Positions 1 to 13,823 of a stretch of DNA of 64,000 nucleotides are shown here, one piece after another; positions within the stretch are counted from its first letter, which is position 1; each line of letters starts with the position of its first letter. A program made the position numbers and the translations under genes. Source of the DNA: Atopsyche davidsoni (lineage: Eukaryota; Arthropoda; Insecta; Trichoptera; Hydrobiosidae). The notes below the pieces were generated by a model. That model saw only the letters and a program-made list of their open reading frames with translations, was not told the origin of the DNA and ran no database searches. The stretch covers positions 10,293,501-10,357,500 of the forward strand of contig JAILWY010000014.1 of the NCBI GenBank assembly GCA_022113835.1, written 5' to 3'.

Positions 1-3000
1 TTTGATAATTATCATTGCTATTAACAGTATTCTATAAAATATTCGTTTTATCCGTACAAAAAGTCGGCGTTTATTCTTTGTTATTTGGTTTGATTGCGTC
101 CATGACGTCAGACTCGCTCAATTAATGGTTTCCTTGTGTCAATGGAGGCCGTGGTATTTCGTAGATTTAGGTTGTATATTTAGTCTTTTACAGAAAACAA
201 TAGATTAAAAGGAAGGAAATCGATACGGAAATGGCGACGTAGCAAGCCGCGCGCGTGGGAACTCCCCGTAGTCAACGAGGGCCAAAGAAACTGCTCATAT
301 AATTATTTTATTTCACCCGGACGTGTGTGCTGTAAATACAATATACGTTCATTAAATCGATTTATATGTGAAACAAAAAAAACCTTGTTTTCTTTGTATC
401 GCCAAGTCGAATACGCCCTAACAAATTACATTAGTCGCAGATCTGGCAAAAACTACGTACATTGACATCGCAGTTGAAATAAACGATTTGAATTCTCGCT
501 CAGGTGCACAGTGGTTCAATTAGACAAAGTGCCAGGCCACAAAAGCTCAGATATGGGTTCGAATTTCATCTGAGTCGCAAAAATAATTCGTGTGTATATC
601 GATTACAGTGTAAAGAAAGCCCAAGGTCTTAATTCTTTTATTTGTCGAAGATAGCAAGTGAACTCTAACACAATGAAATTATAAAGTTCTAGATAGATAA
701 TAAAATAATGTTTTTGGGAATAGCGTAATCTCTGTCTTACACGAGTGTATACTATATATATATTTAAGGTTGTCATTTTTTAAGCCTGCTGGAAACTACG
801 AACGTATAATCATTTAACTAATGTTTCGTGTCGAAACTTTCTAACAACCAATTATTTTCTACTAGTTAAGAAACTTAAAAATATTAAATTTCTCTTTTTT
901 GCTAGGGCTTAGTTGCGAGAAAGCTTGGTGTATCTGTGAAGTTTTTGAAGAAAGTAATATAATTTTAACTTGTTACTTCAGATAAATGAATACTCATACA
1001 TATAAACAACATAATCGTCATGTTAGTGAAGATTTTTTGTAATGTTCGCGGACGAAAAAAGTTAATTACATACCTTCAAAAAACATGATGGTTATTGATT
1101 GCTCTAGGTGAGGCTTTGTGCCATATCTAATAAAGACTTTTTTAATAATTCGATGAAAGAAAAATTACTTTAATTACTAGCGAAACTCTATATATTTTTA
1201 CGATCTTAAAGCGATGAAAATAAAAAATATTTTTTTCACTTTGTTATAATGTGTGACGCGGGTAAAAAAAACGATTTCGCGATTTTCTCTAAAATATTTT
1301 TTTTTGAGCCATGCTTTATCAAATATTTAATGCTAATCCTTCATATTACGTCTCTGTGTTTAAAAAAAAACTTTTATTTTTTAAAGCTAACACAATTTCC
1401 GAATACGAAGCCGACTTCACTTTATATATTTTTTATCTATACATAATTTTAATTACCAGTTCTCAACCTCTGCGCTGAGGTCCTTTTTTAGATATCTTGA
1501 CGTCATTAATGAAGTACCAATAATACCTCGGATACTTTATTATTAGGTTGTATGGAAAATGTCATCATAGATACTGCCCGAGAAAGGTCAATAAGCACTC
1601 ATCATTCTATAAATACCTACACATGCACGCTTTGGTACTTATTCTTGAGGCATGTGGAAAAGCTCACACGAATTAAAACAGAATACACGAATTGTACCTG
1701 TCATTAGACTTGTGTTCAGGCTAATTAATTCATTTTACTAATAACTAATAACTGTTAGACGTAACTAACGTTTAATCCACAAAAAAAACAAGTAAAACAT
1801 GTATAACTATATATTTTTATAAATTCAATACTTTATAGGTATATACTATATTCAATATCGAATATTTTAAATCCACCGATTAAAAATATTTTACAATATT
1901 ATTTTAATATTTTCTGTACTCACTTTGTTTTTTGAACGTATCACACAAATCAACATTTTAAGACTGCTGTATTTAAATTTATATTTCTGACTAATCATTC
2001 TGTACAAATGTATAACAACAGTTATATTATACAATTTATAATTATGTAGCCTTCCTTAATTACGATGTAAAATAAACATTATTTTAGTTTAAATTATGAG
2101 ATTGTATAATTTATTTTTTAATTATATCTTTGTATTGCAAGACAATTTATTCTTATCGTGTGCTTTTTTACATGTTTCAAGGTGCACCCCTTATAATTAA
2201 AAAAAGTCAATGTACTAAAAAAAAAGTGGTATTCCAAATCGCATTATTCTATATGCATTCTCTTAATTTGTGTGCAATGATATCTGAAATTGTTATGAAG
2301 AATAAAATTAACAAGCCCTCTCTTATTTTTTTGAGTTAACAATGATTATCAATACATTAAAATAATAATATACTGAATAAGACGATTTCTCTAGCACTGA
2401 GTAAATGCAGCTAAAACTAAAACACGACGAATAGGTTTTTTTTTTTACAAATAAATGATGAGGAGTCATTTTATGAATAAACCTCCGCTGAAAACCATAT
2501 ATAATATTTTTTATATATATTTTATCTAAGTATAATTTATGTACTTGTGTGCTATTATATACATACTATATCTAAAAAGCCAGTGAGTACTTGTCGGGAA
2601 AAACACTTCTGCTAATATAGTGTAAGTGATTTGTTGGCGTAGCATGATATGCAGATAAATAAATCAAATTAATAAATTACTTAATTGCTCTGCTCATAGA
2701 TCGATATAAAGCTCTAGTGCCTTCACGTTTTGTTGTTATATATCCCCATTGGGAATATATCGCCGTTATCACACCTGACGGTGACGGTGCAATATCTGAT
2801 ACACCATTGGCATGGTGTCTCCTCAAATCGTTTACTTCAGAACGATGTTCCTTTAATTATATTCGTATCGATCTGAATGAGTTTGATGTTTATTTTATAA
2901 TGATACACGCACTTGACTCGATAGCAAATAAACTACCGATTTTTTTCAAATACAAGTCAGTGTTTTTATAATAACATAAATCGATTTGTTTGGTTTTGGT

Positions 3001-5389
3001 TACAGTAGGTTTTATAAGTAGTATTTGCAGTGATAGCTGGATTTATTCATTGATAACCCTTGACTTACTGGATCGACTCTATATATCCCCTCATATTAAA
3101 AAAATAACACTTTATTGTTAGCATTTGTCCTGATAAGATTTGTTTTGTTAGTTTTGTCAGTCTAGGTGACGCAAATAAATAAGTAGAATCTTTATTAAAA
3201 ATTATAACATAAAATTCGAACAAATGGTAATATATCAATTTTACCATAAATTAATTACTCAAAAACTACGTACAATTAAATATGTGTGGTGAATTATATA
3301 TATTTATAATAAAAAAATGAGATTAAAGCTATTGTGTATTATAACGTAAGAATGTACATTTCATGGTCACAGTCATATTGCCTTTAACCATGATAATATA
3401 TCAATTGTGCCGAACCATGCGAGGGTCCGGGACACACCCTTTCAAGGTTTTGTCTATAAAATAATCTCAGACTATGTTAACCTGCTTTGAATTTATTAAA
3501 AAAAAACAATTAATTTGAGAATGCATCGTATGTGATACTGATTATAAATAATAGTTATCTCTGGGATCGAATTGAATGAATCTACTTTGTCTCAAAAATT
3601 ATATATTTTTTACTATGCCAAGAATTTTATTGAAACGACCTGCACTTTAATCATAGATTAACCTTGTGGTTGGAGGACATGCAAATCGGGCAACTGGACA
3701 CAAAAAAAAACTAGATGCTCATTGCCGGTGGAGTGGATGAGCCGGAGGTGAAGTTCACGAGAGGCTCTCCGCTCGGCCCGGCTTGCGAGAAGGCTTCTGA
3801 TCGCTATTATGCTATCATATTCAAGAGGTTTAATTGTTTGGACATACCTAAGCTCTACTGAGACAATATTTAAATATAATATTGCTAAAAAAATGTAAAT
3901 ATCAGTATAAAAACGCGAACCCATTGAATGCTTTCAAAACTGCATAACTGTGATTCGGTTGTTATTTGCACTATAAAAACGACCAAGGGGAAATAGCTCA
4001 ACCGCAATATATTAATTTGGTTCTCAAGTATTTTTAATAAAATTAAGTTATTTATTTAGAGATGATATCAAGGTTGTATAAAAATATGGTTTTTTTTAGA
4101 AAATTTATAAATATTATTTAGGGTTTTTTTATGTATCTTAAAAATATGCTTCATTGAAGGTTAAAACATGTTTTTGCTTTTAAGTCATTTCACTTTTCTC
4201 GTAGAAAAATATCTATAAAAATATGGTAAATAATAAGTCTATGATGTCTTTTTAAAATGATTGTGTTATTTTATTTAGACATGTGTTGTATATATATTTT
4301 ATATTCCACTAGTAGCGAAAATAACACCATGTTATTACAGAAAATTTGGTGGTTATTTCGCGTGGTCATGGTTTTTTTTGGCTTGAGATATTAAATACCT
4401 TTTCCATGTCGCTTTTATAATAAGAGCCTTTGGGGTTTTCATCAAACTTAATGGATTGACAGCAGTTCGGACTGATATACCTCACAATGGACGCGGCGTC
4501 CTTCTGCCATGAGTTTCCTATTATTCTTTCCAAAATGAGCTTAGTGTGTTTATAATGCATACAAATAAGAAAAAATACTAAGGCATTATTAAAGCTTGGG
4601 TTGTAATCACAATCTTTATTCAATGTCAAATATTACATTCGTGAAAATGATTACAAAGTTTGTAGACAAAAGTAAATATGCTAACCATCTAAAAACAATG
4701 AGTATTCGAAGGAAGTTAAACTTTATAGTAAGGTTGGTAGCTAATATAGTTGTAATTTAAAACAAAATAAATATTAAAACAGTATGTAATTTTTTTGAAG
4801 GTTGATTCTAAAGTGACTTTGGTCACTTCTGTTATTTCTTACCCATATATTCAGATCTAGGTATTATTTTGAATTAATTTACGTATTTTAAAATTTTACA
4901 GCCTATAAAATAAAAAAAAATAAACTCTTGCGTCATTAAGCCATAAAAGCTACAAATATATCAGGTTTTATTTTCCTTCACGTTTTCGTGAAAAATAACA
5001 TATTTTTTGTAAATAATAGTTATGCCTTGAAACAACCTTAAAGTGTCAAATACAACACGAATATTTCAAATGACTTTGTTTTAGAATTGTACAGTAGAAT
5101 GTTCCAAGTGATGCAATCACTAAAATATATTTACAACAACTTAAAGTGTATTCTTATAGATTAGGCTTAATTCTGATTTTTGAGGACTCTTAGAGAGGAA
5201 ACACGTCAATGTGTACTCAAGTATTAAAGCACTTCTCGTAAATTGAAACCTATTGCAAACAGATAGGAGTACGACGCGTAGAAGGTGCTTGAAGAGTATC
5301 TTCAGACAGCGCGTATCGCATTCGCTTGTCAATTTTTTCCCCATCCAGCTGTCGCTCTTCAAGAGCCACGTTGATTTGCATAAACATAG
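1..5389. other. AT-rich gene-poor stretch
   Basis: No coding exon can be supported here; open frames are short, low-complexity and lack family resemblance. A CRE-like TGACGTCA lies near 105-112. A GC-richer patch at about 3720-3800 shows no readable gene. The rest is A/T runs typical of insect intergenic or intronic DNA. Confidence 0.6.
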
Positions 5390-5431
5390 CCGATAAAAAA
5401 ACTGAATTTGGGCGATGACCGCGAAAATTCA

Positions 5432-5530
5432 GACACATCAATGGAGCAACACTCGACCGGCGGGATTCGAAGCCAACTCCTCTGCGACACTCCGGAGACG
5501 AGAGCGCGGATGTCGGCCAGCCCGGCTGAG
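5432..5530 (+). CDS. Candidate first coding exon of an unidentified + strand gene
   Basis: Between an in-frame stop at 5387-5389 and a clean splice donor (GAG|GTAATA at 5530/5531) the sequence is open and GC-rich. It reads with good codon composition from a possible ATG within 5440-5445, beginning MEQHSTGG and ending SASPAE. About 200 bases upstream are AT-rich and could hold a promoter. No downstream exon in matching phase was found. Splicing to the exon at 18341 would put the membrane-protein gene in the wrong frame unless this exon is untranslated leader. The protein is not recognised. It could equally be non-coding conserved DNA. The given start is approximate. Confidence 0.25.
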
Positions 5531-5540
5531 GTAATACCGC

Positions 5541-5590
5541 TCGGGTCTATTCGGGTCTTATCGGGTCTACTCGGGTCTACTCGGGTCTAC
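5541..5590. repeat. 10-bp tandem repeat, five units
   Basis: Five contiguous copies of TCGGGTCTAY (third copy ends TTA) follow directly after the possible splice donor at 5531. It is a short GC-rich minisatellite in otherwise AT-rich DNA. Confidence 0.9.
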
Positions 5591-7740
5591 TCCCCGGGCT
5601 ACCTATCTAGAACGAGGTTTTCGCGGTCACCAGGCGTCTCGAGTATATTACATATGGAACAGGTTTTTCTCGTTTCGCGTGGGACTGCAGGCGCACTGCC
5701 GCGGACCACACTGAAAGGAGCAAACACTTGCACTCTGTTTGTATGGATTTGTCTAACTGATGTAAGAACGTCTGATGTTAGTCGAAGAAAGGGATAATTA
5801 GAACTCTAAGTGCCACAGAGTGAGCCACCACCACCCACCCCCTCCGAGGGCCTAGGCCTCTCAAGCGAGAATCACTGTTCCCAAGGAATAATACACACCT
5901 GGGGAATATTTATTACAGTGTATTTTTGTTTGCTTCAGTCAGGTTTGTTGGCAGCAAACGTACCTACCCTTGGTTTCCGTTTACAGCCCATTGTTTCTTT
6001 TCAATGCTGTTATTCTTACAGAGTTTCAGCCGCCGCTGTCGACGTGTGTTCGCGGCATAAATAAAAACTTTTTGTGCTATTTTTATTCAATTGATTGTGC
6101 AATTGTACACGTATAGATAACGTCAGTTGTATTTGAGATCGTGTTTTATACAATGTCATAAAATCATAAGAATGCACGCGCTGGAAAAAATCAAGGTAAT
6201 TGAATATACTCAGTAATGATACTTATCATATATATTGTACGTCAGGTTACCTCTAAGTTAGGAAAACACCTTAACAGAGCGGCATAAAGCGCCCTTGAGG
6301 TGTTTACCTCATATATAAATAATACTATAGAAAAATATAAGTGAATGAGTTTTAAATAAGGCAAAATCGCTCTTCTAGAAGCAATGCATTTAGCATTATT
6401 TTAAAAATATTTTTAAAATACATGACATCAAACAGCTACAGAACTATTATGATGGGATTTGTTGATTTCTTTTATTTTTTTTTGAACTTTCTAAAAAAAA
6501 ACAATGTGTTTAACAATGCATCTGCGTCGAGAAAAAAGACCCATTGAAAATCCCTCACGCCATAGCCGCTGCAACGTAACAAGATAGCTGTAGATATATA
6601 AATAATGTTTATATGTCGCTCCAAGACTACAAATATTTTACTTCGGATTCACAAGTCGTCATCAATGTTGAAGGTTGAGTGCCTGTACAAAGTTTTTCCT
6701 CTCTAAGTTGTAGAATCGCGGTGGCCGAAAGGAGTAGCTGCTGTTTGTCGCATTTTGTTCCTGCTCCCTGCTCTCCTGTCTTTGTTGTTTTTCTGTTTGA
6801 TTGACGTAGTCCCATGGATACTTGCTATGCAATATTCATGCGAGATGTTGGGATACCTGCGCACCTCGGGCCCGGTAGGAGCATACTAATGCGGTCTATT
6901 CCTTCTCGGGCCGCACGATCCCCGCCAAGGCCTGCTCAGTCGTGTCTCGGGTTTTTAGCGACTCGCTGTGAGGGGACAGATAAACTGACGTTATCTGTCA
7001 AATTAACACCTCGCAGGTGGAATTAGCGCGTGTTGATGCCGGCTTCTTGCTGCAGAGTAACCGTGGATTGAATTCTTTTGTAACGAAACTAGCCGTTGTG
7101 CTCTTCAACGATGATAGCATGCAAAAATTATGGCATCTACTGTAACAATTCAATGGATTATAATTATATTCTCACGTTACAGATATGCCTATTATTCTTA
7201 GTAAGCAGGTAAAACACAACTCGTGATTAGTGTTTGGCATAGTTGTAGATGATCACGTTGAATTGAAAAACTTGTAATTTCTGATGAACTCCTGACTTTC
7301 CTTTGTTGTTCCATGAAAAAATCTGTATATGTTTGATATACTATACACTTGATTGTTATATTTATGTAACTGTTACTTTTAATCGATTTCATTTACTAGC
7401 TAGTATTACAATACACATGTTACCAATTTTCCTTATTATTACAATGCTATTAAAGGTTGACTTACTCATCTTTACAAAAAACTTGTTCTTCGCATCTTTT
7501 TAAAAGTTGCTAAAAAATGAGATAGTTAGCATGTGCTGATATAAAATCAATTAATCTAAAATGGTAGAGATGTAGATAATGTATACAGGTATTGGTTATT
7601 ATAAAATACCTTGAAATCAGACTCGTTTTGTGTGATGGCCACCCTGTTGCAGAACAACAGAGGCTTAGTGAACAATTGCATAATTCATATTGAGCAATAA
7701 CGGAGTAAAATGATACTTAGTTAGAATCACAGAATGTAGC
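5591..7740. other. Intergenic or intronic DNA with GC-richer patches
   Basis: No gene is supported. Two patches stand out from the AT-rich background by base composition, about 5800-6060 and 6620-7030. Neither has a recognisable protein or paired splice signals. They may be regulatory DNA or old repeats. Confidence 0.5.
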
Positions 7741-7849
7741 GGGGTAGAAAAGCACATGTGTCTCGCCCAACAGTTCTCGGGGAAGAGAGAGAATTATAAG
7801 GGCGCAGTCGGCTTTTCTAATTTTGCTAGTTGAATAAGCCGCGTGGCAG

Positions 7850-7889
7850 TATTACTGGAGTGTGACAGTGTTGTCACACTCCAGTAATA
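7850..7889. repeat. Perfect 18-bp inverted repeat with 4-bp loop
   Basis: Arms 7850-7867 and 7872-7889 are exact reverse complements (TATTACTGGAGTGTGACA), separated by GTGT. A transcript would form a stable short hairpin. Its GC content and closeness to LINE fragments suggest a transposon remnant; it is too short for a typical insect pre-miRNA. Confidence 0.85.
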
Positions 7890-8012
7890 TTTGAAGGTTT
7901 CCGTGCGGTAGCGATCTCGCTGAAGGTCCGATTGCGATAGTCGCTGCCACATTTCTTGCTTTAATCGGCCAGAACTATAATGTAATTCTCAGCATCCTAT
8001 ATACACACAATA

Positions 8013-8176
8013 TAGGTGCCTCTCCTCAGAGGAGGTTGGTGACCATCTCACTGAACGTATCTCCATGTCTATTCATTGTTTTCTTAGTGAAAATAGTGCA
8101 GTGGGTCCCTGGGTTCTTGATCATGAGTATATGCTCAGTGAAGTGATCGCCAACCTCATCTGAGGAGAGGCACTTC
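8013..8176. mobile_element. Fold-back pair of non-LTR retrotransposon tails
   Basis: The left edge (about 8015-8053) and right edge (about 8138-8176) are near-exact reverse complements over roughly 39 bp. Read outward, each ends in the same LINE C-terminus and the start of its 3' UTR. The minus strand gives SEMVTNLL-stop followed by GAGGAGAGGCAC. The plus strand gives SEVIANLI-stop followed by GAGGAGAGGCAC. The same tail recurs near 33.2 kb, 57.7 kb and in reduced form at 14.5 kb. The two tails point away from each other. The element is a decayed fragment with no intact ORF. Confidence 0.7.
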
Positions 8177-8239
8177 GTGAAGAAGATATATTCCTTGTGA
8201 CACCCACAAGTCTTTAAATAATTAATTGTCTGCATATAA

Positions 8240-11200
8240 ATTATTATTTTTGGATTATGTGATCACAAATTTTTGTGATCTACAATGAAAATTCACATAA
8301 ATATACACTCAGTGAAACCTTTTCTTTTAGACTTAATAAAAAAAAAATATTCTTTGATTAGTCGCGTAGAAATGTTGCTCTGTAATTTTCCTCTTTGCTG
8401 CTTCTGTCTTGCTGAAATTTCGTATTTTTTTTTTATCTTCTCAATCACAGCATCATCAGTCATCATCAGTCATCAGGCACGTCAGCACCTCAAAGTGTTC
8501 TCGGTTGCGCCCCGGCGTGGATAATGGCCGCTGAATGCTGCAGCCTTGACACGTCTATGGATGGCGGTGACTGCTAATGGTCACGGTGTTTACTTTATCT
8601 TTGCATAATGTTATTATTTCATATCGTGCGTGACTAAAGAGATCAATGCAGTAGTTAAACAATCATTGTTGTCTCATGCAATGTTAGTTTTTTAAAAATA
8701 ATACCGTAATAATTAATTAAATTTAAAATTAGCGATAGTATGATTAATGAAATAACTACTGTAAGCCCATACATTTTAATGACGATTCTTGACTGTTATT
8801 TTATGTTATTATTTTTTATTGATTTACAATAGTTGTTAGGGTTATGATTTCAATATGGTATGTGGTCTTGATCTTGCACGGAGGTTGTGAGGCTTTTAAG
8901 TGATAGTGTATATGGATTTCTCTACTTTCCTTATTGAATTTAGATACGTAAAAATATTTTTTTATATGAGTTATAGAATAAGTTAAATATATAACTAAAT
9001 AAATAACAATGTAGTGGCTTACAATGAGCGAGTGTGCCTCTCATTTTCTGTTGCGTTTTTTAACACAATTACATGCATTTTATATTTATATCAGTAAGTA
9101 GTGCGGAAAATTATGTACTTACAAATCAGATTTTACATTATTCAATGTTTCTATTGAAATTAGACAATGCAGAAATTTGTATGTCTAAAAAATTGAATTC
9201 TCTTAATAATTATAATCGTTTACAGGAAATACGACATATTACCTGAGCATTTATAAATGGACGCGAGCAATCAAAGGTTGTTATTTTTACTCAGATAACT
9301 CGTCTCGGTGATTCATTTTTAAATTATAATAATCAAACGTGCACAACATGCATGGTTGCACTTATTCGCTTAAAAATGTAAATATATCGCTGAAATACAA
9401 TGAAAATGAAACAAAAGTTTTCATAAATTGGCTATTGCAGATTTTATGTCAGACGAGTTAATATTTCAGTACTATGCATTTTTATTATAAATAGTAGTTT
9501 AATTAGCTTAATACGGTATTTTGGAAATCAATAACTCACGCTTCCGTGCGAACTGTGTTTTCAATTATATTTTTGAATTTATTTTTTTAAAGTAATTTAA
9601 ATGTAATAAAATTTTACACATGTTAAAACAATTTTCGCACGAGGGTTGTTTTGATTATACTTAAGTTCTCCGTTGATTCTAATAACCGCCCTCAAAAAAA
9701 TCTAACCCCAAAACCAATCATGTTAAACCTTTATTATTACGCTACAGTACGAACTTTATAGATTAAAAGAATTTACTATATTTTAATTTTAAAAGTTATA
9801 TTTGCATATTTGTACGTTGAAATATTATCTCCGTTATTTGAATACAAGTAAAATTAATATATTTATTTTTTAGTCGATTGGGCAAAGTAGGTAAATAAAT
9901 AAATCTCACGTTAAACATGACACATTTTGGTAATATTTGACTTGTAGCAGTTTCAATGGTTGACAGTTATTATATTTTACGGTTTGAGTGTTATTTTGGG
10001 TGAATTGAAAAAGTGACGAGCATTACTTTAAATTTTCAAGTTATAAATTAGAAAACCGTTCATGCGATTTTTTTAGTAATTTGACAGTTCATTGAATGTT
10101 TCGACCAATTTTTATGATGACTTCTTAACAAAGATATTGGAGCTAAACATTAAAAATACACAATATTAAATAATGACATTTTGTGTATCGATTAAATTTT
10201 TTAAATTATTTTTATTTATTGAAACGTAAATATTTAGATTGTTTTTTTTTTTTCGCTTAATCGCCATGTGCTTTTAATTTCTTTGTTAATTTATTTTATT
10301 AAGTATCAGGTTAATGTTCCTCGCTTCTGCCCGGCTGTGCCGTTAGCCTTGTGGGGCCTGTTTAAAGAGTTCGAGTTAAACACACACAAGACGGTGCAAA
10401 TAAATTAATGTAAATTTTTCATGACCTCTAAGTATCTACGCATTAAATACATCACCATACTGCTATATGTTACACATGAGGCTCTTCAAGATGGTGATAT
10501 TCAGGTGGTACTGTGCAAACTGAGGTTGTATTTTTTGTAACTGATTTACTAGCAATACGTCTACTTATGTAATAGATCGAAAAACAAATAACTAATCAAA
10601 GCAATAAAAAGTATTTCAACATGCATTATTCACTAGAATATAAATGATATGATAAAAATGTCCCTTCTTCTAACGTAAGTGCATTCAGCTGAAAAAAAGT
10701 CTGATTGACAACACTCTGATTGGCATAAATGTGCTTTTTGCAATCAAAATTGTTAAAATTAAAATCCGTTGGTTTAATTATGATAGATTGCCTAGGACGT
10801 CACGTAAAATAATATTTTTTTGTCAGTCGAATTCAGAGATAAGACGAAGAAGACATGTAGAAATGTATGGCGGGCTGAACACGGCATATGAACATTAGTA
10901 AGCCAGCACTCGATCTTGTTAGCGTGTGAATAAAAATAGTTTAACTACTTTTAAGGGCTTCTATGGAAAATATATTTATATATTTCTAAATAAATATCTA
11001 CGCTTCCAAAATAAAATTAAATACCGATTGGCGTGTATTGAAACACTTAAAATAATATTTCATCAAAATACGATGTTTACTTTGTGAATACTCGGAAAAC
11101 AGTCATTCTGAATATTTATGTATATTTATCATCGGATGATGAAGTTCAAATTGAAATTTAGCATTATTTGAATATGAATAACAAATTAATAAAAAAATAA

Positions 11201-13820
11201 ATTATTTAACAATATAAAATAAAATAAAAAAATGTGATATTTACTATATAACTGCTATGCGAAGTTGTCATGTATCCGACGTTTATTTCTCGTATACAGG
11301 ATGTGTATATTTACTCATTGGATTGCCCATCTGAAAAACTCGCCCCTTGTCACCGAGGTCGCTCGTTTGTAGTTTCATTTCCCATCTCCCATTCAGGATC
11401 GTAAATAAATACGACGCCGACTGGACGCGTGTGTATTGCGAGCTGCATCAATTAGTTTTGCTTTCGTTTGCCCGTCGGGAGTCTTTTTTGTATGCGCATC
11501 CATAAGGTTTGTTAAATTTAGCTCACGGCAAGGCGACCCACACGTGCCAGTCGGGCTTGAAAAATATTTGTATACATTGGAATCACCTAAACTAACAAGA
11601 TGAGCTATTTCAGAAATAACGCCACAGTGTTAATAAAGACCATCTGAAATATTAGCTAAATAACGCAATGTTCTACAGGGAGAACAGTGAAGTACTTCTA
11701 CACTACAGTATTTTACTCGAAGGAAAGGTTCGTGTACTGCTTCTGCCCAAGTATTATTCCACAGAACTTCCCTTACATCTGGCATTTAGATCTGATATTC
11801 CTTCTGCAGCTTCTTGCTGTCCAAATTGTAAATCTCTCCATACTTGATTATTTAATCATATAGATTGATTATAAAATTAAAAAAATTGGTCGTGAACGCT
11901 TTTACTTTGGCTGGGCTTCTTTATCTAATTCTATATATTGTGCTCTTTTAGCATATTTTCAGGTTCTCAAATAAACTTAAAGTAACTCATAATAATATAT
12001 CGTATTTAATTATTATTAGCAAGCTTTTTACTTATTTTTCCACTAGACAAAATAATGACGATAAACTTGAAATTTGCAGAAATAAGATTGTTTCATACCT
12101 CGCAAGTATAATACAGCGATATTCAATTATAATTGCTTGTAATATTGTTGTGAGTTCATTGAATAATATTTTCTATATAAAGACATGACATTTCATTAAG
12201 TGGTTGATTGCACAATCGATTGAGTTATGTATTATGTGTTGTATGTGTTTGAATCGATTATCTATTATAAATACTAACGAGTCACCATCATGTAGCGAAT
12301 AACCGTATGTACAATATAATAGAAACACAAATCTTCTATATCAAAGCCCACAAAAAACAATAAGTTGAAATCAAGCGATCGATTGTTATTTTTCCACGAA
12401 ATTCAGTCTAAACGTTAATGAACATGTATACTGTTAATGTAGCTTTGAATAATTATTGAGTTAATATACATGAACAATGATTAATTACGCTAGTATTGAA
12501 GAAAAAAAAAACAGATTATCATAAATTCATATTCATAGCAAATAATTACAAAAATGACCGTTTACTGAGATCTCCAAATAACTAGAATTTGCGACGTCAC
12601 TTTCAATGCATTGAATGCATTTTAATTGTTTGCTGTGGAGTGCATTGTCTGGGCTGCTGCAGCTCTACAGCTTGAACAAACATGCACTTGGTCTTTGCTT
12701 TATGATTAGGATTAAGATTATGATTCATTAAGCGGTGAGTAGTTATTTGAATTCTAGTCAATGATTTTAACAGCATCAAAATAAGGTGAATATTATAAAT
12801 TGCAAGTTCTAAAAGACTTACTTCTGATATACAGCGTGGCTTGCGATTATATTCCATCAAGCTAAACAGTGGTTATCTAAATATATAAAAAAAATTAACC
12901 GTCGTCATTTCTGACTTTTTGTTTTAGCGTTTCTACTTGAGTCAAATAGTTTCAGCGCACCTCTCCGAGAGGCGGCCTTTGCTGAGCAATGAGAGACATC
13001 AGATGCAACAGCCTTCTTTAAGAAACAAAGTGTTATCCTTCTCTTTCTTGGTACACCACCCACCATGTTTTTATTGTCGTGGGGAGCATTGCAAATAATC
13101 TAACCTTACCCAAATATAATAGATCTGCATCATCACCTAAGACTAAAATTTGGTTTATCTCGATCGGGGGCTCGTCAGAAAATAATCCCGAATGTCTCAT
13201 CTCTATTACGTCAGGGCTTAGAGCTCTGTACGTTAGGACTTGCTTTTCTTGCGTTGCTTCTGTATTCGTTCGAATTATAGCATCTGATGATTAATGGTAT
13301 ATTACGAGCATTAATTCGAACTTAACAGGCCAAACTTATAAGCTTTCAACAGCTAAGCTCTTAATAGCGATTTTCCGCTGTGAGTGTAATTGGATTTGTG
13401 AAAATATTGAAAAGGTTATTGTGTAATGTGTAAGGGATTATTTTCCAACAGTAGACTAAACATTATTTTAAAATTGTGTTTAAAAAAAATCTATTTGGAC
13501 ACATCATTGAAATATCATACTGGTATTAACCAGTTTATAAATAATTTTGTAAATAGTTTCACAGTTTCAAAGTGCGTGACAAATTTTAGAAATTTATTAA
13601 TGAAAAAATTTTTACACCTTGCAATTTAGTTTGTATAAAATATTTCGGTAATTTAAAAATTTTCAATGCGTGATTTATACAACCGCTTCGTAGCTCGGTT
13701 ACTGTAAATCACACTTATTATATATTATATACCGACCACGGGGTGCCGAGTTTGAATTCATCAATATATAAAAAGAAATTCAATATTTTTGACAAAGAGT
13801 AAGTACTTGGTGGAATTCCA
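8240..13820. other. AT-rich gene-poor stretch
   Basis: No exon is supported. A diverged repeat lies at about 8825-8960 (separate entry). A GC-richer island at about 11340-11550 contains AT-rich homeodomain-like cores and could be regulatory, but nothing proves it. Another moderate island lies at 12950-13040. Confidence 0.5.
8825..8960 (-). repeat. Diverged solo copy of the 16.3-16.8 kb repeat arm
   Basis: It shares TTTACAATAGTTGT, GTATGTGG and GGTTGTG/GCGAGGCTT-like blocks in the same order with 16675-16830, including the closing TATGAG. Similarity is roughly 60-65 percent by eye. No inverted partner was found next to it. Confidence 0.6.
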
Positions 13821-13823
13821 TTT

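Noticed and set aside
7850..7889. microRNA precursor
   Set aside because: The hairpin is perfect but only 18 bp per arm with a 4-base loop, too short and lacking the usual lower stem.
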